Of a stretch of 64,000 bases of DNA, positions 1 to 11,499 are shown piece after piece. Source of the DNA: Phoronis australis (Eukaryota; Phoronida; Phoronidae); contig NMRA01000201.1 of NCBI GenBank assembly GCA_002633005.1, positions 641,557-705,556 on the forward strand, read 5' to 3'. The notes under the pieces are model-generated. The model searched no databases and was not told where the DNA came from. It was given only the letters and a program-made list of their open reading frames with translations. The position numbers were made by a program, and so were the translations under genes. How positions within the stretch are numbered: position 1 is the stretch's first letter; each line of letters starts with the position of its first letter.

Positions 1-266
1 AAGTAAGCATGAGGGGTTTAGGTTACGACGGCCAGATATCGTTGTCGATTTTTCATGGTTTAAGTCTTCAAATTTCAAGGATTAGCCGAGAAACATATGT
101 CACCGAAGGCATTGAGATCCCGTATTGTCAGTGCTGTAGAGGTAAAATTAGAGGTAAGTAGGCGCCCAAGGCCCACTGTATCACCTTGAGCACTGAACGT
201 AACTTACGATGCGTAGGCGCTACATACAAATGCCAAAAGGTGGTTGGCTGCGCCAACGTGTGGCTT

Positions 267-435
267 GATACGCCGTAAATGTAACAACAAATGTTACACT
301 TTTCGTTGCTAAGCCTCTCCTAAAATGTAACAAGTTGTTACACTTTACGTAGTTGTTACATTTCACGTCGAACGCACATGCGAGAAATGTACCATTGTTA
401 CATTTTACGAAACCCACGTCATATTGCAATGAATT
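267..435. repeat. Left arm of inverted repeat, TGTTACA-type palindromes
   Basis: Contains serial short palindromes of the form AAAATGTAACAAGTTGTTAC, framed by GATACGCCGT and ATGCGAGAAATGTACCAT. The reverse complement recurs at 2727-2924, including these framing motifs. It may be one end of a 2.7 kb mobile element. Confidence 0.7.
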
Positions 436-2726
436 TGACCAAAATCACGAACAAGTGGTATCTGACACGGCCGGGGGGATACTGGAGTATTTTTAGATGA
501 GGAGCGGTGCCGGAAAATTTTCAATACCTACCCATTTAGAGAGTCGGCTCGTACAAAAAAGTGACCCATTTAGAGACTAATTTGTGTAAAACCTCACATT
601 TTCGCACACTTCCGTTTCATAAATTCATGAAATGCACCTTTTGGATATAGTTTTGTCGAAAATGATACCATTTTGGAGAGTATATATTCAGTGAAAAACA
701 CCCTTTCGGGCGGCACTTTTCGTATACATCTTCTATACGAATGCCCTCCGGGCTGACACGACATGAATTTGCTACCTATTCTAATTTTTATTAGTATTAC
801 ATGTACATTACTATCACTACTGTTACTACTGTTACTCGTTATCGTTTTTGTTATCCTTATTTTTTATAATATTTTAAAATTTATTTAACGAGGATTCAAA
901 CATGGTTACCAAAGTGCTAAGACATAATGGACCTCAAAGATTTTAAAAATTATCCCATTTATTGTTCAATGTTGTCATCGGGCTTTCCATATTAGACAGC
1001 GAGTGCTGTTACAAAAGTTCAGCTTTAACGATATTGTGAGGAATGCCTTGACAGCTGTGGATGCAGAGTACGCTTACTTTTTGGAAACGAGGAGGTTGAG
1101 ATTTAAAATCTTGTTGAGACGAGCCCAAATTCAAAAATTGATTATTTCTGAACTACATGAATCGGCAAGCACTGTATTATTTGTAAATATAACTATGTCC
1201 ATCTGTAGTTTGCCACAAAGAACTGAATTCAGACCACAACATTGTCTCTTGTTGAAAACATTCCTTGTCAAAGAACTGGGGATCGTTCAACGATGATTTG
1301 TAAGTTCAAAATTGCCTTACGTTGAACTCTGGAGGCAGACGTTTTTCGAGAACTAACGACTAGTCAGCTTCGGTCAGCGGGTCATTAAAATAGCGGGTAA
1401 CGGACACACAAGACACGCAACAATTTTATGTGGAATATCCCCCAATATTCTTAGAAAAACAGTGATTTAACAGAATGACTTGAACTAGGTTTCATTGAAA
1501 GTTGATTGTATGGAACAAAAACCGCCAACGTCGAAGTCAGCGATGTTTAATATGAGCATTTAATATGAGCATTTAATGTAAAAAATTATAAAGCAATGCA
1601 TCAAAAGGATACCAAATTCCCTTATCTGCGAGCTGCAACACAAAAATGGCGCCTCATGAGACACGTGAATTCACGTCCATTAATAATAGAATGTGCAATC
1701 TTTATCCTTATTTATTTGTACTTCGAACTAACGACCATTGGTCAATCGGCAATTTTAATTCATAACTTGTATTAAAAGGTAATACAAAGAGAAATTGCAT
1801 GTTTTTATAGTCTGAAGGCCCGAGACTAAGCTTTTTTCAACCATTGCCCGTTTAAACTATAGATCTAGACCAGGTTTGAGCAAATTGATCAGATTCCTTC
1901 AGAGTGCTAGGCATCCCATTTTTACATATACACGTCACGGTTTCACTTGTTGTTACAACCACAATCTCAGACAGGTTTGACATGATAGGAACAAAGATAT
2001 GTCTTTCGTCACAATGCTTGCCCTTCTCAAAGGCGATATTTTGCTGTTGCTTTGGCAAAATCTGTCAACCTGCCGGCAAATCAATGCGTGCTCTTATTTC
2101 CTTCCACCACAATGTCTTTAAGAAATTGTCATTCGTAACTAAGGTGATAGACGGCACCCGTCGGCATCAGAAAGTTTGATTTTGCTCCTTTTGTGTGAAG
2201 CAGGGCAATTACTGCATTAGCGATGACTCCAAGGCAATTAAACACTGGCCGAAATAAACCAAACTATCGCGGACTAAAACTGGTATTTTTTCTATCAAAT
2301 TGGCTTCCGAAATTGAAATCTGCGTTTTGATGGAGAATTTTGTTATCGTCGTTCGTTCCCGAAGAAATACGATAAAAATTAGCCAAATACGATGTCATTG
2401 TTGTTCTTACAAAGAGAAGTGTGTTTACTCTAATGTCGGATAAAAATTGGTTTATGGGCGTCAACAAAAGAATGCAGGAACGCTTTAACGATAAAAAATT
2501 GCTACCTGATCGTGGAAACTAGTTTCGTGTGAAGTTGAAACTGTACGATGTACATTTTTTACTATACCATTAAACTACTCATTTTCAAAAAACCATGGAA
2601 AGTACATTGGGACTCACCTATAACGTCTACCTGGCACATTTGATAGAATTTCATTCACACAATCCGAGAAAGAAGGCGTTAAGTGTGTGAACCGTTTTCC
2701 TCCGTGTGACAAATACCTTGCAAACT
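436..2726. other. Interior of the inverted-repeat segment, no recognised gene
   Basis: About 2.3 kb between the two arms. Only short open frames; none resembles a transposase or any family I recognise. The part at 480-760 has diverged short repeats (CCCATTTAGAGA twice). 785-870 is an ACT/TTA-rich low-complexity tract. Confidence 0.5.
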
Positions 2727-2924
2727 CATGAAATATGACGTCACTTTCGTAAAATGTAACGATGGTACATTTCTCGCATGTGCATTCGACGTTAACTGTA
2801 ACAATCACATAAAATGTAACAACTTGTTACATTTTAGGAAAGGCCTAGCAACGTGAAATGTAACAATGACATAAAATGTAACATTTGTTACATTTTACGA
2901 AATTGTTACATTTAACGGCGTATC
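2727..2924. repeat. Right arm of inverted repeat, TGTTACA-type palindromes
   Basis: Inverted counterpart of 267-435. In reverse it reads GATACGCCGTTAAATGTAAC, then the palindromes, GTTGCTAGGCCTTTCCTAAA and ATGCGAGAAATGTACCAT. TGACGTCATAT lies at its inner end, with a similar ACGTCATAT at the inner end of the left arm. Confidence 0.7.
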
Positions 2925-3404
2925 TGTGCCTACGCAACTTTACAGCACTGTGTATTGTAGGTCTGCATATGTTCGCCAGTCAGAAAGGTTTTAAAGGCGG
3001 AAACAACAAATTTCATGTCTTTTTTAGTAAAATTACGATTCCTTGATTATCCCAGACTTATTTTTCAGTTAATTACGACTCCTCGTACTTTAATTAATTA
3101 GTCTTTCCCTATTCCGGAAGTGGTGTTTTGTTTTCATATAGTCTGAATGTGTGAGTCGTCGAGTCAGTCCTTGTTCATACAAACAATTAGATTTTATGAG
3201 TTCAATCATCGTTTACGTACTTTTATGAGTCACTCAAAATGCTGCACGTTGTTCTACACATTGCTGAATACCGGCATGTATTCATTGTAGTCTCGCATGC
3301 ACTTTGGGTATGCCATTACATCGCTTTCTCGACAGGTGACGCACTCCGCTGTACATGTACTTGGCTCGTTGACGTGTGAAGAACTCATTGTTACCCGTCC
3401 ACGC

Positions 3405-3492
3405 AACGTAATATTATTGTTTCTATTATTATTGCTGTTGTTATTGTTATCATTATCGCTATTGTTATTGTTAATAATATTAGTTTATTTTA
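3405..3492. repeat. ATT/GTT-rich low-complexity tract
   Basis: A run of TTATTG/TTATTA units. Its translation gives a misleading poly-Leu 'membrane segment'; no gene is called. Confidence 0.7.
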
Positions 3493-3601
3493 TAATTTAC
3501 ATAATTACAATAATAAATACAGTAATTGGTACAGTACAAGATACAAGAAACTTAAAAAAAAATATTTACACTATCTGGATAACACCAAAAGTTAAAAGCT
3601 T

Positions 3602-4050
3602 ATGGTGGTCCATAGTACAAAGCAGTGGCGAATTACCGAGTATGTAGCAAGCATTTTCTGCCGTCGGATTACTGAAGTGATGAAGGTTCCTGCAAAACAA
3701 CGCCCGAAGAAAGGTGCCATACCGTCGCTGTCGATTCCCGGCAGTGTCCCGTCGCCACCTCCGAGAAGTCCATTTTTGAATCGAGAAGCCTCGCTAGCTA
3801 CAGTGACTCGAGGCACTTCAGGTACCGTCACCCGTATACCTCCGAAAACATCCCAGAGCGTGCGCTCCCGGGAATTAGCAGTGATTCGCCCTCTGCTGTT
3901 GTTGTCCCCAGCCCAAAGCCTGTAAGCAGCCTTCAGCGATGCTGAGTAGTGGGAGTGAATACAGGCCCAGTTCGTCACGCAGTAAAGAGGACAGTTCGTC
4001 GTCCAGTGAACAGGCGGCTGAACCACTGGCAAACTTCAATAAGCTTGACT
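3602..4050 (+). pseudogene. GC-rich, coding-like patch with frame changes (unknown)
   Basis: Richer in GC than its surroundings. It gives Pro/Ser/Lys/Arg-rich text that passes between frames: PSLSIPGSVPSPPPRSPF in one, SSDSPSAVVVPSPKPVSSLQ in another, then SSSRSKEDSSSSSEQAAEP. This looks like a decayed coding sequence (retrocopy or transposon protein). I do not recognise the family. Confidence 0.3.
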
Positions 4051-4836
4051 AAAGTATTGGAGATATTTAGAAGGTACCAGGTGTGCGACGAGGGAGTCAC
4101 ACGGCGGGATGTAAGCTGTGTCGGTGCTCAGGTCACCATCCAGAGGGAGTGCGTCGGGCAAGTGAGACAGTTGTAGAACAGATACTTACAGTAAACTCGA
4201 ACACAGAAACAAAATGGCGTGAAATTCTAAACCCCCTAAACGTCACTTCTGGAATGGGGCATGACTAATTAGTGAAATTACGGGAAGTTGTAATTAAATG
4301 AAAAATATGTCTGGGATAACCAAAGAACCGTATTTTTACTAAAAACGTTATGAAAAAGGTTGCTATCTCCTTTAATGAGGATCGGCGTCGCGTTTATTTT
4401 TTCTGCCGTTCCTGTGTGCAAATGTAAATTATACAGATTTCCAAATACGAAAGTGAAGTTTTAACAATTTTTGGTAATGTAACTTAGAGCCAGCGTTTTC
4501 CCACGAAAATGGTTGTCAGCCCTGGAAAGAATCCAATATTTTAACTTGACACGTGCAGAGGCGTATACTCAGTCTGACACAATTAAACAATGAGCGCTAC
4601 TTCTTTCCGACATGACTAATACATTTTACTTTTACCACATTCTACTCTTTACATCAAGTTCAAGTCGAGACAATTTCAAGACATCGAAGAAAGGGAATTA
4701 ATCGATTTCCAAAGTCGAGACATTCTAAAATTTTCGTCACCTACTATGGTATTTTTTCGGCAATATTTATATGAACAATACAACTATAAGGCTTAAGAAT
4801 AACGTTAATGATTTTCTTCTCTTTCGTGCTATAAAG

Positions 4837-4936
4837 AACGAAGTTTGCCAGAAGACGTTTGATTGTCCGGTGAACAAATGCTGTCGTCGTCAAGATGGAT
4901 CGGTGATGTTACAAGACACGTGGATAAACATCCATG
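4837..4936 (+). CDS. Exon 1 found of the cysteine-rich protein
   Basis: 33 codons and one base. The acceptor CTATAAAG is preceded by a pyrimidine-rich run (TTTTCTTCTCTTTCGT); the donor is CATG|GTAGGT. It contains TFDCPVNKCCRR. Confidence 0.62.
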
Positions 4937-7586
4937 GTAGGTTTAAAATCGCAATTATGGCGTATCTCGTATTACATAACTCGTTACGTTGCAGGATATA
5001 AAGTTGTACACAAACAAGTGACATGAACGTCTTCTTTCTTCCTGAGGCGATTGCGCTAGTATAGCTTACATTTGGATACAGACTGGTTATGACAGTTAGC
5101 TTGCCGCTGAACTGTAATCAATTTCGAAATGACACTGAGTCATTCAGCATTAAAATAAAATTCAAACCAAATTGTCACTTAGGGCACGATATTTACATTA
5201 ATGACTTATTCTTATCAGAATATCCTCTCGTGGTGCAGCCTGAATACCAGGCTTGATTTCCATGCAAAAAAAAATGATGGTCTGCAAATTAATACGTAAC
5301 TTTACAAGACGTCGTGTTAAATAGTTAAACGGTTAGCAATTCCCACAATCACTGCACGAGAGCGAGTGTCAGGGAGTCATATAATAACTTCTGTCAACAG
5401 AGGTTTTGTCGCTGAAAGGGGCTAAGATCAACTGTCTCGAACTCGCAATTTGTCTGTACACGCTGTCCCTCTCCCTCCGCAGCGCCCCTATGTGGTTGCA
5501 TTGGAATAAACCTGGCGTCAACCTCGAGGTGGAACTGAATGGAGGGGTAGGATAATCCTACACTAAAGCGCCCGTATAGTTTACTCAGAACTTCATCATG
5601 GCGTCCCGCTAAGGGTTTGGTGAATTGTTATTTACTGTAAATTTTGTTCTTTTAAGATTAAGAAGGAATAATATGCATTTTACAGCAAATGAATTCAATC
5701 AAATTGATAAAAAAAGAATCTTAAAAGATAACGTTCTATTTCAACGATATTGTAGGACCGCTTTTGAAACCAGAAAATGGAACATGCACAACGAAACTAG
5801 CTCAAAAGGGGGAGCTGTGTGACTATAACTGCAAATGCGACACAGGTAAGATTTGGAATCGGATAAACAATAACTTTTCGCATTAAGGGGTGAACGTGTT
5901 AAACAAAACCAACGACCTATTAGCTACGGCATGTACAGTAGCTGATAGTATGTGTTATGATTACAGTGTACATGAGTGTAGGCTAGGTTATGCGGCTGCC
6001 GGCAGGGGCGATGTTCTTGGCTGGAATTACTGAAATCGTTAAAATTATTGTTATAATCAAATCCACTAAAACATATATCTGGAACATTTGAACCATCAAT
6101 GAATTGATTCTTAATTCACTACGGAGCAAGCTGCGATAATATTGGCCGTACGGGTAATGCGTACGTGATGCCCTAAGAAAATGTGAATAGATAGCCACGG
6201 GTGTTTTTAGCATTCTGGTAACTCAGTCGTAAAGGGAGCACAGGATACAGAAAAACCCAGAAACCAATTTTTTAAGGACTTGAAAGGAAGATTCTCTGAG
6301 TTTCAGGTCGACGAAAATTGCGTAAAGTTTGTAATGTCAAATATGTTGCTTGGCCTGTAGAAAATACGTAAAAATAGAGTTCCCAAGCGAATCTACCATT
6401 GCAGAAATGTTTAAATGCTATTCAAGTGTTAGGAAATTTTGTAAAACTCCTTACGGAAGTTTTAGTTATTTAAGTAAAAAAAGTATTTGCTGCATTAAAC
6501 ACAATAAATATAGCGACACATAAGCCAATGTGCTTGGGGATGTCTACCTTTGTCATGTGTTTAATTGATTATCTATGTTACTGGTGACTACATATCGCTA
6601 TCAGGGCGGATCCAGGATTTTGAGTTGGGGGGCGGGGGGGGGCAGAGTGTAAGCCAGGATTTTGCCCGTCTCACATTCGCACTACCGAAATGCCAAATGG
6701 AATCTGGGACTGAGAATTTTAGGGGGCCATGGCCCCCTTATCCCCTTTAAAACAGCCACTGTTATAATAAATAAACAAATTTAATAAAAAAAAATCGAGT
6801 GCTGTAGTTTTCTACTGACAAGCCCGCGACGTTTATTCGGAAAATATCGTTTTAGGGACCAAGAATTAAAGCCAAATGTGTATCTGGGCGTAACAATTGG
6901 AAGTGATCGATGAATATAATATTACGCTCAGGTGTGCGAATACTGCGCTAATGAGTTAATGCACAAAACATTCTCAATGACACGGGTTGGCATGTTTCGA
7001 TGTTGATATCCATTTCCTATGTCGGAAACTGGGAAATGTTTTAGGATTCTAATACATGTACGTCCATTTTACACAAATAAACGCCCTGGGCGTACAGTGT
7101 TTTAGGAAAAATTTCTCCATACACGCCGACTGGGCGTAACTGAAGATGAAACTTTCTTTACAAAACTTCGTTAAAAAGTTTATAAAATGAATGGTACACT
7201 AAACTAGTAAAACGCTAGCAGACCACGAAAATTACGTCCAGCCGTAAAGCGCCGCCTTTGGTGAGGTCACGCAACACTTCACGAGATAATTATTGCCATG
7301 GAATTCAAACGAAGAACTTGAAATTCACTGGCTTGCTATAACCTAAAGTGAGCGAGTCACTCGCAAGAATATTGAGTTACGGAACTAGCCAAAGAATCAA
7401 CCTATACATGTATGAGTAAACGGGTTATATAATTTGTGCTTTTTTATTCCAGGTCTAGAGTGTTATCGCCCTGTCACTGGAGCCTGTTGTCCGCCGAGAA
7501 GGTGTGTTGACGAAGCCTACGCTAAGAAACAACGAGAATATTGGAGAAAGTGTGCTACAGATCCCAATTGCTTCTTTCCACCTTAA
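4837..7586 (+). CDS. Small secreted cysteine-rich protein, prokineticin/Dickkopf/colipase-like (3 exons, start missing)
   Basis: Three exons join in frame: 4837-4936, 5756-5845 and 7453-7586, with a TAA stop and an AATAAA signal 70 bp later. The visible product is about 107 residues with 15 cysteines. The first exon has C-x5-DCP-x3-CC, the second GELC and NCKC, the third GLEC then CC. The order DC...CC, GE.C, C.C..GL.C is the pattern of prokineticins (AVIT family) and of the C-terminal Dickkopf domain, both colipase folds. A family member would be a secreted signalling ligand or a venom-like relative; which one is not decided here. A signal-peptide exon ending in phase 0 should lie upstream; none could be picked with confidence. 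Confidence 0.65.
5756..5845 (+). CDS. Exon 2 of the cysteine-rich protein
   Basis: Acceptor GATATTGTAG, donor ACAG|GTAAGA. Contains ENGTCTTK (possible N-glycosylation site NGT) and GELCDYNCKCDT. Its phases match the exons on both sides. Confidence 0.65.
6602..6761. mobile_element. Short dispersed element with GGCGGATCC...GCCACTG ends
   Basis: Starts CAGGGCGGATCCAGGATTTT and ends AACAGCCACTG, with G-run and GGCCCCC parts. A second, shortened member in the same orientation is at 13100-13219. Probably a small non-autonomous repeat. Confidence 0.5.
7453..7586 (+). CDS. Terminal exon of the cysteine-rich protein
   Basis: Acceptor TTTTATTCCAG. Encodes GLECYRPVTGACCPPRRC, a basic/aromatic stretch (AKKQREYWRKC) and a short tail ending in Pro-Pro and TAA at 7584-7586. 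Confidence 0.66.
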
Positions 7587-7655
7587 CACCTCTGAAGACT
7601 AAAACAGCATGCAATGTTTTGTGATTTTGGAAACGTTTATTTCCAGAGTTTCAAA

Positions 7656-7661
7656 AATAAA
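7656..7661 (+). promoter_or_regulatory. AATAAA polyadenylation signal
   Basis: AATAAA 70 bp after the stop of the cysteine-rich gene, in a short A-rich 3' UTR. Supports 7453-7586 as the last exon. Confidence 0.6.
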
Positions 7662-7689
7662 ATAGATTGCAAGTATTGTCAGCTGGTAT

Positions 7690-8830
7690 TTGAAGGCATT
7701 GTAACTGATCTTTTAGTACTTAACGTAAGTGATAGAAAAGGTGACTAGTCTGATTGCAGCGGTGTTGTGTGATTGAGGCGTTGAGTACACACTAGACTAA
7801 CTGGTAGCAATCATAAACTGCTATTTGAGAGAGACAACACTCGTTGTAGGCTAATAGTGTTTCTTTGCGTCACCTAATTTTATACACAGGCGGATATGTG
7901 TACTCACACATGCGTTAAACTTCATGATTCAAAAGAATGCTGGAAATGACAATAAACACCTCTAAGAACTTATTTGAACTACCAGAAGAATTTCTGTGTT
8001 TTTGCCGTTTACGCTGATGGTCATAACCTTCTTTCAAATGACTTGTGAATGACCACTGCGAAAATAAGTTGGAATAAACAAATCAGAAAAATGCAATCAA
8101 AGAAATAATATGGTAATTTAATTTATACTATGGGTGAGCCACCAGGCGCATGAGAGGTGTTTTAGAAACACTATCATCGTCGAGGTTTACGCGTCTAATT
8201 TTCCAGATAATACTCCTGAGAGTTGACGCTCAGATGGATGCTTTGTGCTCATATTCCTGTTGCCATCTCGTTTAAATTCTCAATGAAATCTTTTTGCATT
8301 AAGAACTCAACAAAAATAGTACAACTGAGCGATAAATAATGCAACGCAATAAATATGCAGTTTGAACGGGAGAAACCTCCAAAAGGGCCCTGCTGGGAAA
8401 AATCACCTGGAAACTCTAAGACAAGTGGCTTATTTGTAGCAAAGCTTTTTTAATTGGTCCCAAATCTGTAAAGGGTGTGGGTAATGTTGCTGACGCCCTT
8501 CAGGGGCGGTAGCTACTTTCATTTCCCAGCCAGCAGTATCAAAAACAGCCGAGTAGCCCTAGAGGACAGCTTAACTTTTAACCGAACAGAAACCCTTTCT
8601 TGAAGACCCTTTCACTTCCGGTACTTTGGGATGGTTGAAATCAGTAGAGAAAGTTCCACAGCAATACATCTTGACGGTTTCCGACATGACTTGTGAAAAT
8701 GTAGTCTTAGCATTCCAAAACGACGCACGGAACAAAAGGAGAGTTATAATACCGCTCTGCAATTCAGTACGGCCCTGTTGTATTGCGTGTGCGTGACTGT
8801 TTCAAATTTGTAAATTAATCTTTCAATTTC
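7690..8830. other. Intergenic, nothing recognised
   Basis: Only short open frames on both strands. No repeat structure stood out between the end of the cysteine-rich gene and the Kunitz-like gene. Confidence 0.5.
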
Positions 8831-8833
8831 AAG

Positions 8834-8839
8834 TTTATT
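8834..8839 (-). promoter_or_regulatory. Candidate polyadenylation signal for the Kunitz-like gene
   Basis: TTTATT (AATAAA on the minus strand) about 235 bp past the stop of the 9 kb Kunitz-like exon. It is consistent with that exon being terminal. Confidence 0.35.
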
Positions 8840-9072
8840 TGTGGTCTCAGAAAGTGCCTAGAATACCACTTTAAACAAATCAAAATTATTACCAGAATGT
8901 AGTACTAGTCCATGTATGTTACATTACATGTACGTGCTCTCGCAAACGTACACGCAGTTATTGTTGCATGATGGAATGTCAAGATGTCTTAACACTATTG
9001 TATTGTTCATTCCAAACCTATAACAGTGATTCAGAAATAACGTACTTCACAATGGCATCACGTTCTAAACAA

Positions 9073-9293
9073 TTAAGAATAGTAAATCATGGACGCTTGA
9101 CACTCCTCCTTTCGGGTTTCACACTGAGATTTAGTCGAGAAGTTGTTGCTGTTTCCAGCGTAGCCCCCGTAGATAAACTTTTCGCAAGCTCCTGTTCTTG
9201 TGTTGTAGAAATACCGAGGTGAACCACGTCTAGTGCACTCAGTGCCACTCTGTTTCGATTGCCCACATGAGCAGGTTGGACAGTTTACCGAGA
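9073..9293 (-). CDS. Degenerate Kunitz-like exon
   Basis: Clearly related to the exon at 11 kb: same phase-1 acceptor (ACTTTCAG), same NCP Cys lead, and PRYFYNTRTGAC. The fourth Kunitz cysteine is Tyr (GGY instead of GGC), and the last two cysteines are six residues apart instead of three. The C2-C4 disulfide therefore cannot form. The frame stays open to TAA at 9073-9075. It may be the last exon of the same gene, a separate diverged gene, or a decaying copy. Confidence 0.6.
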
Positions 9294-10524
9294 CTGAAAG
9301 TCAACCCCAAGATAATTACGTCATCGCACACACACAGAATTACATAAGCATGGTGGAAAAATTATTGGCAGTATCAATTCGGTGCTAGAACAGCAACACA
9401 CAATGCTATTACAGATTGCTTACCGTATGCTTGCGCACAGGGCAGCGTCCGAATGCCATTAACAAAAAAAACGAGAGAAAAAAACGCTGATTGGTTACTT
9501 TCGCGTCTGATTCGAATATGAGATGAGTCATTGGATCTTAGGTCCTGATCACAATTTATTGTTTTTGTCTTTATTTCCTGCTATACGTTTTATTTTGTTG
9601 CGAATCCCGGAAAGTGTTCCGTAAACCGAACACTAAGATCTGTGAAGTGTTCGCCTGAACGTGCTCGGCAGTTCAAACTATAGTCTCAGGTCCTAGCAAA
9701 ATGTAGGCCTTTTGAGTGATAGGCCAGCAAGGTTGAGGAGTTGAGTTGTGGAGTTGACTCCACCGTTTCCGTCCTGTAAGTGAGATTTTTCGATGCAACA
9801 GCAAGTTTAAGTCATGCAGTTTAGGAAACAAAAGGATTAACAATTGGGCAATGCAGTGGTGAGCTGAGAAATAAGTACAACCAAACTGTGTTAATCGGAA
9901 TATTTCTGTAAACTGAAGCATCTTAAAGTCATCTTATCTGAGCATCAGAATAGCGTGATATGACAGTACCTGTTCATATTTTATGATTTTCGGTGTGATA
10001 AATCATCAGGAAACACAATTCCCAGAAACAACTAAAAAATGAAATTAAAAGCATGATTTCCCAACCCTAAACACAGATATTTTATGATCACCTTGTTAGT
10101 ATTTAACCGCCAGGTGCACAGCTAGGTCTCCTATACTAACGTTCACAATTTAAGGTAATTTGTTCGATTATCAGACTCACCATTATTTGACTTTTTAAAC
10201 AAGAGGTTAAATATTCCTAAGCATTTTTGAGCTAGAGGTGAACAAAAGCCACGTTCTTAAAAAGTTAAATAGTATTACGTTATTTTCGAACATCTGAAAA
10301 AGAAAATTTTGGTGAAAATTGTCCGTAAAATCGTGGAGTTGCTAATTACGTAGTGTGGGAGGCTATTTAATTCAGTCTAATAGGTAACGATATAACAATC
10401 AGTATTGATAACGAACTTAACTTTTTCCAGGTGTCATACAGGTAGCGAGCGTTACTGTTGCGTTGTACATTCACGTGTAAGGAACGCGGGCGTGTTCTTT
10501 CGAGAACTTGTGTAATGCACAAGT

Positions 10525-10950
10525 CTATGAAGCACCAAAGGGTTCTTAAGCGAGTTGCTTTTTGCGAGTTGAAATAGGCTTAATCCACGCGTAGTTTTGC
10601 TTAATCAAAGAGTAGATTTGGTTAATCAACGCGCAAAATTAGTTCTTAAACGATTTTTCAACACGCACTTTTGCAAAACGGCGGAAGACTTTCTACATGT
10701 GTGCATGGCCAATTTTGAAGAAAGGTTACAGTGACCACGTAAATTACGACGCCGTTACGTACCGAATGTAAATTTGTCTTCGATTTGGCACAACAAATAA
10801 CTAATTCAACGTGCTAATTACAAATAAGAAAAATTACGTGTTCATTAAGCAATTACGTGTTGATTAATTAAACGTGTGCGTCAAGTAACAGCAAAACAAT
10901 AATCGTTTAAGAACTAATTTTGCGTTTAAGAACCCTTTAGGGCTCCATAG
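10525..10950. mobile_element. MITE-like element with 28-bp terminal inverted repeats
   Basis: The left end CTATGAAGCACCAAAGGGTT continues CTTAAGCG. The right end in reverse is CTATGGAGCCCTAAAGGGTT and continues CTTAAACG. No long frame inside. It sits in the stretch between the two Kunitz exons (9300-11060), which otherwise holds nothing recognised. Confidence 0.6.
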
Positions 10951-11068
10951 TTTTAAAAGAGTTAGAATACCTACTAAAGGTTTTAATTAATTATATGGTA
11001 TTAAATATGAAAGTGTACGCTTCATTTTAAACAATACAGTACAGTAGTCAACACAGTATTTCACTTAC

Positions 11069-11263
11069 GACTCGCCGCAGGTCTACATGCCCTTTCACAA
11101 GCGATTTTAGATTTGAAGTTGTTAGCGTTTCCCCTACAGCCTGTATAGTAGAACTTCCTGCAAGCTCCAGTTTTTGTGTTGTAGAAATACCGTTCGATAG
11201 AACCCGAGCACGCGCCGGTGTTCAGTGGCTGAGCGCAAGGGCAATTCTTGCAGCACGTCGAAT
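11069..11263 (-). CDS. Kunitz (BPTI-type) domain exon
   Basis: A serine-protease-inhibitor type domain with cysteine spacing C-x8-C-x15-C-x7-C-x12-C-x3-C, exactly that of BPTI. Key blocks are RYFYNTKTGAC and NANNF. A short Cys-rich lead (CCKNCPC) precedes the domain. The acceptor is TTGTTCTAG, phase 1. The donor is probably GAGTC|GTAAGT at 11069; reading through reaches a stop at 11061. The P1 region differs from the Lys/Arg-Ala of classical trypsin inhibitors (the second cysteine is followed by Ser-Gly). Cnidarian and other animal venoms use this fold, but most members are ordinary inhibitors; the role here is not known. Confidence 0.85.
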
Positions 11264-11499
11264 CTAGAACAAGAAACGATTTGCAGCAACAGCTTAGCAG
11301 TCTCATCTCAAATAAAACTAATAGCACTGAAGAGGTACACCCACTGAGGAATCCATTGAATGACCCTCAGTTTCGACAGGAAAAATTAAGGAGGACTAAG
11401 CCTCAGACGGTACCAAAGGCGAAGATCTACTGCATTTCGCAGACTCCAACAAATTTTCTTGTAGAACTTCAGCAATGTTAGCTGTATTTTTATCCAGTC

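Noticed and set aside
3297-3647. 116-codon frame with a poly-Leu stretch resembling a membrane protein
   Set aside because: The Leu run comes from a TTATTG low-complexity tract; no domain, no splice context.
4350-4440. Signal-peptide exon for the cysteine-rich gene (MRIGVAFIFSAVP)
   Set aside because: Hydrophobic start, but no convincing donor in the needed phase 0 position.
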